Origin: Plasmodiophora brassicae | Taxonomy: Eukaryota > Endomyxa > Phytomyxea > Plasmodiophorida > Plasmodiophoridae | DNA length: 64,000 bases | NCBI GenBank assembly: GCA_039704465.1 | Contig: JASFAU010000012.1 | Location: forward strand, 62,001-126,000 | Direction of reading: 5' to 3' | Shown: positions 31,382 through 40,921 of the stretch, piece after piece | Numbering within the stretch: position 1 is the stretch's first letter | Layout: every line of letters starts with the position of its first letter | The notes under the pieces: model-generated | The model's database searches: none | What the model saw: the letters and a program-made list of their open reading frames with translations, nothing else | Told to the model about the DNA's origin: nothing | Translations under genes and position numbers: made by a program

Positions 31382-34177
31382 TCAGACGGGTTTTACAATG
31401 GAGTCATCGTCGTGCCCGGCGCCTTCAATCACTTTCGCCTGCAGGACGAGCAGCGGCGTTGCCCGCGACGACGACCCGCGTTTCTCGACGTCCGCGTCGT
31501 GCAGCATCTGGTCGACGAGGAGCTCCTCATCGACGTCGCCGGACACGTTGCCGGAACCACCGGCCCGCAGCTGCTCGACCTGCTGGCGAAGCGCCCAGAT
31601 CGTCGCCTGGTACAGGGAATCGGTCGACGAGCACATCGGGTAGACGGCACGCGGCTGCAGAGCGTCCCGGCGAAGCGGCCGGGAGTACTCGACGAGGCCA
31701 CCGCGCAGCCAGTAATCCTCCCACAGCCGGAGCTTCGAGGTCGACGCCGACGGGTACAGGATGTGGTCGCTGGGGTCGTACAGCGCATTCGTGAACAGGG
31801 TCTGGAAGCCGGGCCACCGCAGGTACGTCCACAGCGAGACGGTGCGCATGCGCAGGCACGTCTGGATGCGCTCGCGGGCCGAGTTGCAGAGGAACGTGCC
31901 GAAGCGCCCGGACGCAACATGGTCCAGCAACGTGATCAGGAACTTGGCGCTGAACTCGAACTCGGTCGGGAACTGGGTCGTGATCTGCCAGACGGCCTCG
32001 ACGAACTGGAGGAACACGGGCGCCCGCTGCGTGTTCGAGTAGTCGGCGTCGTACCCGGTGCGCTCCTGGAATTTGTGCCCGCACGACAGCCACTCCTTCT
32101 CGATCAGGACGAGGAACCCGTCGACGGTGCGGTAGTACGAGTCCAGGCACAGCATCATCAGCGACGTGACCTGCGCCGTCCTGTCCCACCCGTCGGAACA
32201 GTGCACCAGGATCGCTCGTTCATGACTGTCGGGCACACGTGTTAGGAACGGGGGGAGGACGACGGGAAGCGGACCAGCACGAACTCGTTGACGTGTTGGA
32301 CGCCCAGAACGCAGGCCCGTATCAGGTCGGACTGATGCGACAGCCAGTTGGACGTGTCCAGGCGCGTGATGAACTGGGCCCCGCCCTGACCGCTGGCGCC
32401 GCCTTCGTAACGGCACATCCTGGCGACCTTTACTGCACTGTCACGTACCTGGCCACATGCATGAGACGCGCCTGAAGACCAGACACAACTACTGGGGCGT
32501 ACGGAATGGATGTTCTGGATGTTCAGAAACGTCAGGTTGCCTGCATAGGTACAACACGCAGCGATGAGCACGAGCGACGCCTATTGGGGCACACGTCCTA
32601 CAGTCGGGGTAGAACTCGGACGATTCAAACCCGGCGCCGGTAAGCTTGTTACCGACAGCGTTCATCCTGGGGCGACAGTCGAATATCGGGAGGGTCTCCT
32701 GGCCGGGGTTCGTCTTCAGGATACAGTCCAGCATTCTGCAGGCCGCCAGGCGTTCAGCAACGCGGGGCACGCATCTGATCCCAGGTACCGGACCGTTCGT
32801 CGTACGACGACCGCGACTGATTCCACCCCACTTTCGGTTGACTAGATCCGCCAGGTCAGTCGTCCCCGGCCGCAACCGATCGCCCCAAACGCACGGCCCT
32901 GACCTGCATCGCCAGATGGACGCGCCGCCTGTGGAGCGCTTCCACGACAGTATGGGGAAGCGCCCGCGCTTGCGAAACGAAGCCACTGACGGTGCACATC
33001 TCAGTGGCACGGTTGGACGTCGGCGAACCCCCCGCAGCACATCACCTTTCGCCAGATCGTTGTCGCTGATGGCGGCGGGAACAGCGACCAGACTGGGATA
33101 CGATTCGCAGATCTCTGCAACAGGGTGTCAGGCGCGAACAGACACGCGTTGCACGTCCACGACCGACCAAACTGCTTGTTCGCGTTCGATATGCGAATCA
33201 GCTCGGACGGTACGCCCAGACGAAGGAACTCCCGAAGCGCGTCATACTGGCAACGCGCCGCTCAGCGCCCCCGGGCACATCGGAACGGACGCGACTGACC
33301 AGCAGCCAGCCGTCGTACAGTGTCGGGACGGCCGGCGGTTTCCTCGCCGAGTAGAAGAAGGCGAACAGCTGTACATGGGGGAGGTGGGCGCGCACGCCCC
33401 GTCAGACAGATCTCGGGCGGCACGGTGCCGGCCCCTACAAAGTCGATGCGCTGCGGGAACACGTACCCGGTCAGGCACTGGTACGCCCGCTCCATCATGG
33501 TGTCGGTGCGCGGGAACTCAATCCTGGACGTATTCGCGCCTGAGCAGGGGGGAACGGAGCGCGCTGCGTATGGCGTCGCCGCCCCACCTCCAGAGCCGGT
33601 AGTCGCGCGTGTAGATCTCCAGGCAGTGCGATCGGTCCCATTTGCCCTCCTGCTTGTCGATGCGTTCGATCATCGCCAGCGGGACGTGCGTCTGCAACGG
33701 GCCCACGCCGCTCGCCTGCGCCACACTTAAATCGGGTCCAGGACACGCGTTAAAGGACGTACCTCGGAAAACGACTCCTTTGGCTGGAAGTACAGCCGGT
33801 AGGTGGTCATGGAGAGCATGCCGGTGGCGGTCGGCGGGTACATTGACGATGGGTCCAGGACGAACTGGACGTTGTCGACGCGCATGACGGGCACCTCGCC
33901 CTTCAGCAGCATTTCGGTGCTCTCCCAGTCGTGGATCGCCCACCACGTGTCCGCGTCGGCCAGGGCGTCGTCGTGGTCGTCGTCGACGCCGGCGACTGTG
34001 GAGCGCGCGCGCGCGCGGTGTCAGACCCCAGCAGCGATGATGACGCAGGCGCCGACCCGCACCGCATACAGTCCCGTCGGCCTCCTCGACGGGTTCGTCG
34101 GCGGCCGGGACGCTGCTGGCCAGCGGGTCATCGCATGCGTCGCACGGCTCGAAGGTAGCCCCCTTCGTGACACTCAT
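31382..34177 (-). CDS. Myotubularin-family phosphoinositide 3-phosphatase, 13 exons
   Basis: Dephosphorylates PI3P and PI(3,5)P2 on endosomes. I resolved 13 exons (minus order): 34063-34177, 33763-33995, 33588-33715, 33439-33523, 33300-33368, 33168-33246, 33046-33114, 32904-32985, 32794-32841, 32602-32735, 32503-32540, 32264-32448, 31382-32225. Phases agree throughout, giving 702 aa. The PH-GRAM domain comes first ('TTYRLYFQPKESFSE'), followed by the diagnostic 'RFPILSW', 'CSQPKVGW' (split over a splice site), 'IFDCRPRMNAVGN', 'FLNIQNIHSVRDS' and the active site 'VHCSDGWDRT' (Cys-x5-Arg). All catalytic residues are present, so this is an active-type member. Introns are 38-70 nt. No FYVE domain is seen. 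Confidence 0.93.
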
Positions 34178-34387
34178 CGATCATCACCGTCCCATCGCCG
34201 CGGCCTTCAGAAAAACGTCCCCAGCCTGGGCGGTTATGTAGCGGGCGTTTTGCGGGACCCGCGCGTCGCATTTTGTGTGAACTGCGCGATGGGCCGCCGA
34301 ACCGCCCTCTGAACGCGCGCCCGCAATTTGGGGTATCCAACAGTTTGCAGCAGTCGGTGTATTCAGGGGCGCGTCGACAGCGCACAG

Positions 34388-36913
34388 TCATGCAGAGACG
34401 CCTGCGGTCAGCGGGTGGACAATAGTGTGCTCGCAAATGCCCGCACAGTACCCGACGATTGTGTTGACGCGAGTATCGCCTGATGCTGCTTCGATCAGCA
34501 TCTGAACAAACGCCATCCCGCGTTCGCGATCGCGTGCGTTAACCAACTGGCAGAAGTCGTCCAGTGACCCCAGCCTTTCCCGCAGCGTGCGCACCATCCA
34601 CAGCAACGTTGTCAATACGCTGTCCCGACGCTGTTCCCAAATCCGCCAGGCGGCTCCATCGCCTCCCAACGCCTGCATGCTGTACACAGTCGCTTTGAGG
34701 ACGGCCGCACCCGTATGCAGAATGGTCCAACCCGCAGCAACATCTTGTCGGACGATGATGTCGTACAGGATGTTCAGACGTTGGGCGTTCCGCATAAGGA
34801 CATCGACGATCATGTGATCTGTCATGACGGCGCGTTGCATCACGGTCAACCCATCGTAGCTCTCGTAGAACAACTGAGCGCCGTGCAATCCACACATCTC
34901 AGTCAAGGTCGACGCGATCGAATCACTAAACGATCCAGTCTGGATGGCCATCAGCACCGTGTGTGGGCTCGTGTGGGGTACGGCGTGCTGCAGTAAATGG
35001 CCCTGGTACAATTCCACAGCACCAGGTGAGGACAGTAACTCAACTTGGAGCTGTCGGCTGCCTGCGCAAGCGAACAAGCCAACGTCGTACGCTAACATTG
35101 GGCCATTGGTGCTAGCCGCTAATGTTTCCAATATGGGTACAACGCTTACGGGGACCGAGTCATACAGGACGGGTCGCTGCAACCACAACCGCAGACATAC
35201 ATGGCCATCGTGGTTCATCTGCGTCAGCGCTCTCCAGATCCAGCCATCGGGTGCGCGACGCTGAATCCATTCCATCGCACGGGACGTCATGCACCGTTTG
35301 TGGAGCACCGTGCTCCCGTACTCGTCCACGTATGTGATCGCGGCCTGGACCTGGGCGTCTGTCGCATTGAGAACGATGCGATCCAGGATCCTCGGGAGGT
35401 CATCAGTATTCCTGCAGAAGTCCAAACTGGCCAGGGCCGAGACGCCAACACCACTGAGCAGCACGATCATGTCCTTGTCCACGATACCAAACAGGTGTTC
35501 AACGGGGATCCTGTGCTCACCGATCGCCTTAACCGCAGCACGATGCTTCCAGGAACGCGCATCAAATCGCGCACCGAAGCGATTACGAAGCACAGCAAGA
35601 CTGTGTTCGAGCAGCGTTGGAGCATTATTGTCAGTTCGCTGACTGAGGTGCCCCACTCTCCACGCCTCGAAGCACCCCATCAAACGCAGGTACGCCTGAG
35701 CGGTGTCCTTCGCGTACATCATCACGTTCTCCTCGAACAGCAGCAGGCCGTCGACATGCGCCGGGTAGTCTGCAACGGCAGGGACAAAGTGCCACCATTC
35801 CCCCGCATCGTCATCGATACTGGCACCCAGTGCAATGGCCTGACAGGCAAGCTTGAAATTGGACAAATCAAGACTACGTTTCAGGAGTGTCCAGCCGAAG
35901 TTGCTGTCGTCCATCCAGACTCCGTTGATATCCAGTCCGTACGAGACCAGGACGCTCACCAGGTCGTCCTCACCGTTGTCCCAGTCGAAGAGCTCGGCGA
36001 CGTCCTGGCCCAGCACCATGTGCACAACGTTGCGGTGTGTTTCAGGCAGCAATTGTAACATGGTGGACGTGATCGGGTCGTCTTCGTCAAACGAGGCGTC
36101 TTCACGTACAGGAAGGCTTGGAACATAATCCAATCGGCGAGAGAAGGACGCCATAGCTGCGGCCCTGCCGTCTGTGAGAAACGAATCGCAGTGACGGAGA
36201 AGCCAACGCAGGGCATCGAGGGCGCGTTTGCGATGTCGACGGCTGTACAGGTTCAGGTTGGACGTGTGACGGATGGCGACCCCGGGGGCGTATCCTTTGG
36301 CCACTCCCCAATCGAGCGCCACCGTCCTCAGCATCGCCTCGAAGCGAAACGTCGAGACAGCACCGCCTGGAACGTTGAACACGAGGTCGAGGAGTAAGAT
36401 CTGGGGACGCAGCGCGATACGACCGGTCAGAAGCCGGCGACGCACCCACCCGGCGGAGATGTATCCGCGAAGGTGGCGATTACACTCACCGAAGAACGCC
36501 AGGACAGTGTCGGGGGTGGCATCCGGTTGGAGCAACGCGTACCAACGGCGCCGTGCTGCCATGGCGCTCCGAGCATGTACGGACAAAGATCGCTGCCTGG
36601 ACGCCTGGGAGAGCCGGCCCAGGTCGGCGTCGTTGTCAACATTCGCCAGGATCATCTGAGCAACCTCGCAGGGCAGCTTGTTTGCCCAGGTAAGACTCGG
36701 ACCGTGTTTGGCAGTCAGGTCTGCAGTCACCGGCGCCAGGCCCATCAGCCAGGACACGACCCCGATGCCAGCTACGCATGCGAGCGCCATTGGCAGCAAA
36801 TCAGCAGCAGACGGCGGCAGCCCGCAGTTTACAACGCGCAGTCGCCGGGTCGGGCGTTCGCGACTGACCAGGAATAGAACGTTCGCTGTCCTGCGCAGTA
36901 CCGAAAGAACCAT
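34388..36913 (-). CDS. Large ankyrin-like protein, 841 aa, intronless
   Basis: Single-exon protein. A hydrophobic N-terminus with an internal Met (36790, 'MALACVAGIGVVSWLMGL') could make a signal peptide or anchor. An F-box-like stretch 'NKLPCEVAQMILANVDNDAD' follows near residue 80. The body is helical with widely spaced, weak ankyrin-type repeats ('DDLVSVLVSYGLDINGVW', 'GSTVLHKRCMTSRAMEWI', 'GWTILHTGAAVLKATV'). Overall layout resembles lineage-expanded ankyrin/F-box proteins of protists. Its lack of introns sets it apart from its housekeeping neighbours and may reflect retroposition or a fast-evolving family. Confidence 0.65.
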   Translation of the reverse strand: MVLSVLRRTANVLFLVSRERPTRRLRVVNCGLPPSAADLLPMALACVAGIGVVSWLMGLAPVTADLTAKHGPSLTWANKLPCEVAQMILANVDNDADLGRLSQASRQRSLSVHARSAMAARRRWYALLQPDATPDTVLAFFGECNRHLRGYISAGWVRRRLLTGRIALRPQILLLDLVFNVPGGAVSTFRFEAMLRTVALDWGVAKGYAPGVAIRHTSNLNLYSRRHRKRALDALRWLLRHCDSFLTDGRAAAMASFSRRLDYVPSLPVREDASFDEDDPITSTMLQLLPETHRNVVHMVLGQDVAELFDWDNGEDDLVSVLVSYGLDINGVWMDDSNFGWTLLKRSLDLSNFKLACQAIALGASIDDDAGEWWHFVPAVADYPAHVDGLLLFEENVMMYAKDTAQAYLRLMGCFEAWRVGHLSQRTDNNAPTLLEHSLAVLRNRFGARFDARSWKHRAAVKAIGEHRIPVEHLFGIVDKDMIVLLSGVGVSALASLDFCRNTDDLPRILDRIVLNATDAQVQAAITYVDEYGSTVLHKRCMTSRAMEWIQRRAPDGWIWRALTQMNHDGHVCLRLWLQRPVLYDSVPVSVVPILETLAASTNGPMLAYDVGLFACAGSRQLQVELLSSPGAVELYQGHLLQHAVPHTSPHTVLMAIQTGSFSDSIASTLTEMCGLHGAQLFYESYDGLTVMQRAVMTDHMIVDVLMRNAQRLNILYDIIVRQDVAAGWTILHTGAAVLKATVYSMQALGGDGAAWRIWEQRRDSVLTTLLWMVRTLRERLGSLDDFCQLVNARDRERGMAFVQMLIEAASGDTRVNTIVGYCAGICEHTIVHPLTAGVSA

Positions 36914-37190
36914 GATACCCCTGATGGAATCGCTCGTGGAAAATAATCACGATTCAGGCAGGGCGACTCGTAACCGACACCACGCCGCCTTGTGGCCCGA
37001 AGTCGTCGACGATGAAAGCGTGCGCGTTAGAAAGGCAACTCTGGACGACGACGACGACGACGACTGTTGCCAGAGCATATCAGATGACGCAACCCTGTCG
37101 GCCGTTCCCATCCATCCCCGCCGGACAGGGTCCACCTCGGGCATCAACACAACTGGGATCCAAACGCGAGGTCAGAGCTCGATTAGATAG
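36912..37190 (+). CDS. Small acidic ORF, doubtful
   Basis: 92 aa with a run of seven aspartates after 'RKATLD' and a Ser-rich tail. The ATG overlaps the start codon of the divergent 841-aa gene by two bases, which would leave no room for promoters. The coding signal is weak; it may be leader sequence or chance. Confidence 0.2.
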   Translation: MIPLMESLVENNHDSGRATRNRHHAALWPEVVDDESVRVRKATLDDDDDDDCCQSISDDATLSAVPIHPRRTGSTSGINTTGIQTRGQSSIR

Positions 37191-37312
37191 AAACCGTTCC
37201 ACGAAGCACTTACATACTTGTCATCGTATGCCAGGCGGCGGGCGATGAAGCGCCAACGTGGGTAATGTCCCGGAGGTGCCCCAGGCAATCCACAATGCGC
37301 GCGTTGTACTGC

Positions 37313-38208
37313 TTATCTCCAGTGTCGTGACACAAGCTCAACAATGCGAAGCTGAACGGCCTGAGCAGCGCCCGTGACCTTGGCCAGGAACACGTCGAGT
37401 TTCGCGAGCAGGATGCGATCTGCGGCCAGGCCGTTCACAAGCGTCAGCATGCGACGCGTATCATCCGACATCGACTTGGGCAGTGGACCGCATGATTCAT
37501 CGCCCGCCGACGGCAGGTGCCCCATCTTGCCAATGAGGTCCGCCATCTGCCCCAGCTGGGCGGCATCATATCCAACCGCCAGCAAAGCACGAAGCCGCTG
37601 GACAGCAGTAATGCTCGACGATATCGCCGCGTCCTGAGACTGCACGGACGCGAATCGCTCCTTCGCAGCACGCTCCTTGTCGAGTAGCGTCGTCAGGTCA
37701 TATCCAACTGGCGATGGCATTTGGTCCAGTTGCAGCGATGCGATGTTGCGGACGGTGTCGCGGGCGACACGAATTCGGTCACCAATATCAGCGAGGGAAT
37801 CGCCAACCTCCCTGACCGTTTCGCGCACGTTCTGCTGGCTCGCGCATAACGCCACTTCTTGGGCAATCGCCTATGGGTCATAACGTCGGAATCATGCTCG
37901 ATCACGAACCCACGGAAGTTGCTGACCAGTTCCGCCAACTCGCTATACTCCTGGTGGTCGCGTTGCCCGATGAGAACAACGTTCACGTTCGCGTCGCACG
38001 CGAGCCCGTCCAGCGTCGCCCGGCATTGCTCAAGGCGGTCGACGGCAGCGTCAACGTCGGCGACGTCGTCCGTGACAGCATCGAGCGCGAACGCCAGCTG
38101 CTGCGCCATCAGTTCATCCAGCGCGCCGAGCGCCTCCGTCGGCGACTGCCGGAACGACGCCAGGCACGTCAATGCCATCGTCGTCGAACCCGACGACCCA
38201 AAACACAA
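37313..38208 (-). CDS. Helical coiled-coil protein, unknown, two exons
   Basis: Exons 37927-38208 and 37313-37870; the 56-nt intron (GTCAGC...CATAG) joins 'EYSELAEL' to 'AIAQEVALCASQ', phase 0, about 279 aa. A nested donor 21 nt downstream would also fit. The sequence is almost entirely helical with heptad-like stretches ('ALDELMAQQLAFALDAV', 'VRETVREVGDSLADIGDRI'). A short beta-like 'ANVNVVLIGQRDHQE' lies near residue 75. No signal or membrane segment. I do not recognise the family; the start may be the Met at 38178. Confidence 0.55.
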
Positions 38209-38496
38209 ATGACGCCGACCTTGCCGACGGGCGACGCGTCAGCGGCGACGTCACCGCGTCAGCAATCGCAACAATAAAACGGGGCCGGCCCGGTGGTGCG
38301 GCAACGATGTCGTTCATGTTTTTGGGGGGCGCTGGAGCGGATCAGCGAAGTGGGGGAGGTTGGATGGACGTGCCGTGCCGCCCAGTGCGTGCAGGTGCAG
38401 CTCCGGAGAACGCGTGACGCTGCTGATGCGGCGCGTGCCCTCGTGGGGTGACCCGCTGGGCAATCGGCCGACCGCGTGCGGCCAGTTCGAAACACG

Positions 38497-38916
38497 ATGC
38501 TGGTGCTGTCTGGCGACGAGATCGACGCGTCGACGAGGCTGCTGGGCAATGAGGCGGCCAACCTGGAGGAAGGGGTCGTCGAGGATGACTGCGACGCGAA
38601 GGAGTCCGGCGCCTGGGTCGACTGTGCGCTCTGCATCCTCCTGCAATGGCACGTCCCGTTGATCCTGTACGCCCTGTCGTTGCTGCACATGCACAAGCCG
38701 TCCATCGCCATCGCGTACTTCGGGTTCGCGTCCGAGATGTTCTGGGCCGCGTTCTACGCCTGCAGCTTCCTGTACCTGGTCTGGATGTTTCTCAAGGACC
38801 ACGACCCCGAGAGCGCCATCGAAAACCACCTCTGGTCGATGACGTTCGTGTCCGTCACCTGGGACATCACTGTCGTCCTCGCCATCGTGTCCTCCTATGC
38901 CAGCTGGTTCCTATAG
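38497..38916 (+). CDS. Small multi-pass membrane protein
   Basis: 139 aa from the Met at 38497. An acidic N-terminus ('EEGVVEDDCDAKES') is followed by three or four hydrophobic segments: 'ALCILLQWHVPLILYALSLL', 'MFWAAFYACSFLYLVWMFL' and 'WDITVVLAIVSSYASWFL'. No family recognised. A 5' exon is possible: a frame with Met at 38308 ('MSFMFLGGAGADQRSGGG') could join through an acceptor near 38486. Confidence 0.5.
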   Translation: MLVLSGDEIDASTRLLGNEAANLEEGVVEDDCDAKESGAWVDCALCILLQWHVPLILYALSLLHMHKPSIAIAYFGFASEMFWAAFYACSFLYLVWMFLKDHDPESAIENHLWSMTFVSVTWDITVVLAIVSSYASWFL

Positions 38917-38999
38917 GAAAATGAAAACACAACCGCGCCCGCCGTTAACGACACTGTGTGCCCGGTCCCGTATATTACTGGATAGGCAGACTCGAACGC

Positions 39000-40658
39000 T
39001 TAATCAGTGCCCACGCAGGAGAACAGGCGGGATAGCCACGATCGCTTCTTTCTGGGCGGCGATGGCGACGGTTCCCGGATGAGAAGCTCGGGCGGCCCTT
39101 CGACACTCGGCGCATGGGCACTGTCCTCGTTCTGCTCGCCCACGCCTTGGCCTTTGGCAATGACCGCGGTGTCGACGGGCGCCATCTCAATCTGTCCCTT
39201 CTGAGCGCCTTCCTCTCCAACGTCCTTCAGGTTCACCGACTCGAACGTCTCAAGAGCAACCGTCTCGCCCGTGTCATCAACAACCGATCGGGTTCCCTTC
39301 GACGACTTCTCGGGCTCCAGCTCCTGATAGCCTTCTTCAACCGGCAGGCCTTCGCACAGTTGCTTCTCGGCGCCTTCGTTGTCGTCCGCCAGTTTGGCCA
39401 CGTCGACCTGGGCGAGTTCAACCGAAGGAGACGCGGACGCATCGAACGATTCACGCAGCTCGCGAAGCAGGCCGTCCGGGAGCAACGGAACAGGCGGTTG
39501 CTCGGGCGATGCCCCAGTCGGCGGATCCTTCTCTGGGAAGACACCCTGACCAACAACTGGCCCCTGGATGCCGTCCTCGACCGCATCCTCATACTCGCTA
39601 TCACCGTTCTCCTTGTCGGCGCTCTCCTCGACGTCTTTCTCAGTGCCCTTCGCGCCGGAATCGATATGGTCAACCTTGCCGAGTTCTAGCGATGACGATG
39701 AGGCAGACGATTCGAAGGTGTCGCGCAACGCGTTGACCGTACCAGCTGGCAGAACGTGGGCCGGTCCTTGCTCGGTTGACGCCGAGGCCGGTACCGCCTT
39801 CGTCGCAGGCCCAGTGTCGCCACGCTCATAAACGGCGCGGACGGCGTCGACTGACGACCTCCTGGCTCTCGCTTCGAGTTCACGCCCTCCCTTCCTCATC
39901 TCATGGTCTTCGTCTGGCGAATGGGACGATACCGATGATTCGAACGTGCCACGAAGTGACCCGACACGACCTGATGGGAGGTCCGCGACCGGCACCGGTG
40001 CCGGCGACTCCGGGGTCGCCGCCTCCTCTCCTTGCTCGTACACAGCACGGGCGTCGTCGACGGACAACGTCCTGGTCCTCAGATCGAGCGCTGGCTCTCG
40101 GGCGCCTTCGTCATCGTGGTGCTTCTTCTCCACCTCGTGGGATTCGAAGGCGCCGCGAATGGAACCGACGCGGCCTGCTGGAAGTTCCGGGATTGGCACA
40201 GGTTCGGGGGAGCCCTGCGTCGGCGACTCCGTCTCGCCATGTTCGTACACGGCACGGGCCGCGTCAATCGACATCGTCCTGCCCCTAACGCCGACATCGC
40301 CTTCTTCGGTCGCCTTCCCGTGGCCGTTCTTCTCCTCAAGCATATCGACACTGGACCCAGTCTTGGCTCGTTCGCGGGTCGGTGACGCCGACGATTCGAA
40401 CGCGTCCCGGATCGCACCGACGCGACCCGTCGGGAGGACCGGGGTCGGTACGCGCGCGCGCGAGGTCGGCGTCGGCGACGTCGATTCGAAGCGGGCGCGC
40501 ACGTCGCTGACATGCGCGGTCGTCGACTTGCGGGTCGGGCGCGGGTCCGCCCCCGCACCGTCCTTCGGCCTGGCCTCGAAGCTCGCGCGCAGGTCCTGCA
40601 CCCGGTGGCCGTCCGGGACGGCGCTGCCGCCGACGACAACCACTCCGTACCCCACCAT
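39000..40658 (-). CDS. Seven-fold FE-motif repeat protein with basic, cysteine-bearing C-terminus
   Basis: 552 aa, single exon, mostly disordered and acidic. A motif of the form L-P-x-G-R-V-x-x-[IL]-R-x-x-F-E-S recurs with about 60-100 residue spacing. Full copies: 'LPTGRVGAIRDAFESSAS', 'LPAGRVGSIRGAFES', 'LPSGRVGSLRGTFESS', 'LPAGTVNALRDTFESS', 'LPDGLLRELRESFDAS'. Shorter N-terminal copies: 'VQDLRASFEA' and 'VSDVRARFES'. A second motif 'SVDDARAVYE' alternates with it three times. The tail 'PRKKRSWLSRLFSCVGTD' is basic with a Cys, as in membrane-attached signalling proteins. No named domain; probably a multivalent docking scaffold (inference). Confidence 0.65.
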   Translation of the reverse strand: MVGYGVVVVGGSAVPDGHRVQDLRASFEARPKDGAGADPRPTRKSTTAHVSDVRARFESTSPTPTSRARVPTPVLPTGRVGAIRDAFESSASPTRERAKTGSSVDMLEEKNGHGKATEEGDVGVRGRTMSIDAARAVYEHGETESPTQGSPEPVPIPELPAGRVGSIRGAFESHEVEKKHHDDEGAREPALDLRTRTLSVDDARAVYEQGEEAATPESPAPVPVADLPSGRVGSLRGTFESSVSSHSPDEDHEMRKGGRELEARARRSSVDAVRAVYERGDTGPATKAVPASASTEQGPAHVLPAGTVNALRDTFESSASSSSLELGKVDHIDSGAKGTEKDVEESADKENGDSEYEDAVEDGIQGPVVGQGVFPEKDPPTGASPEQPPVPLLPDGLLRELRESFDASASPSVELAQVDVAKLADDNEGAEKQLCEGLPVEEGYQELEPEKSSKGTRSVVDDTGETVALETFESVNLKDVGEEGAQKGQIEMAPVDTAVIAKGQGVGEQNEDSAHAPSVEGPPELLIREPSPSPPRKKRSWLSRLFSCVGTD

Positions 40659-40921
40659 CGGTTTTCTGTTATGACCAGTGGCACAGTCGGCCGCTCACTC
40701 GGCACCCCTGACCGAGCGCACAGATTTTTTTGCCGTCGGCGCCCGGCAAACGACGTACGTCGTCCGCAGGTGCCCTCCGACCCGCGGCCCGAATATTTTT
40801 TCGCGGGCCGATTATTTTTGCGGCCCGACCCGACGGAGCCGCCCTTCCAATGCCACACTGGGAATGTTCCGAGACGTGCCATGCGAACCTTCGTCTGGCA
40901 CAGATGGATTATATGCTGGCT

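Noticed and set aside
31412..32245. 277-aa plus-strand frame opposite myotubularin
   Set aside because: Antisense of the active-site exon; the minus frame holds the intact CSDGWDR signature and correct splice phases.
33999..34020. GCGC-rich alternating run considered as a Z-DNA-forming element
   Set aside because: It lies inside the first intron of the myotubularin gene and is only about 16 bp; nothing else supports a function.
36191..36877. Several plus-strand frames over the 841-aa gene
   Set aside because: Shadow frames; no start context or domain, while the minus frame is uninterrupted for 2.5 kb.
40740..40900. Plus-strand frames between the repeat protein and MRD1
   Set aside because: Short, no domain; the interval between divergent/convergent real genes reads as intergenic, with ATTTTTTTC-type runs.
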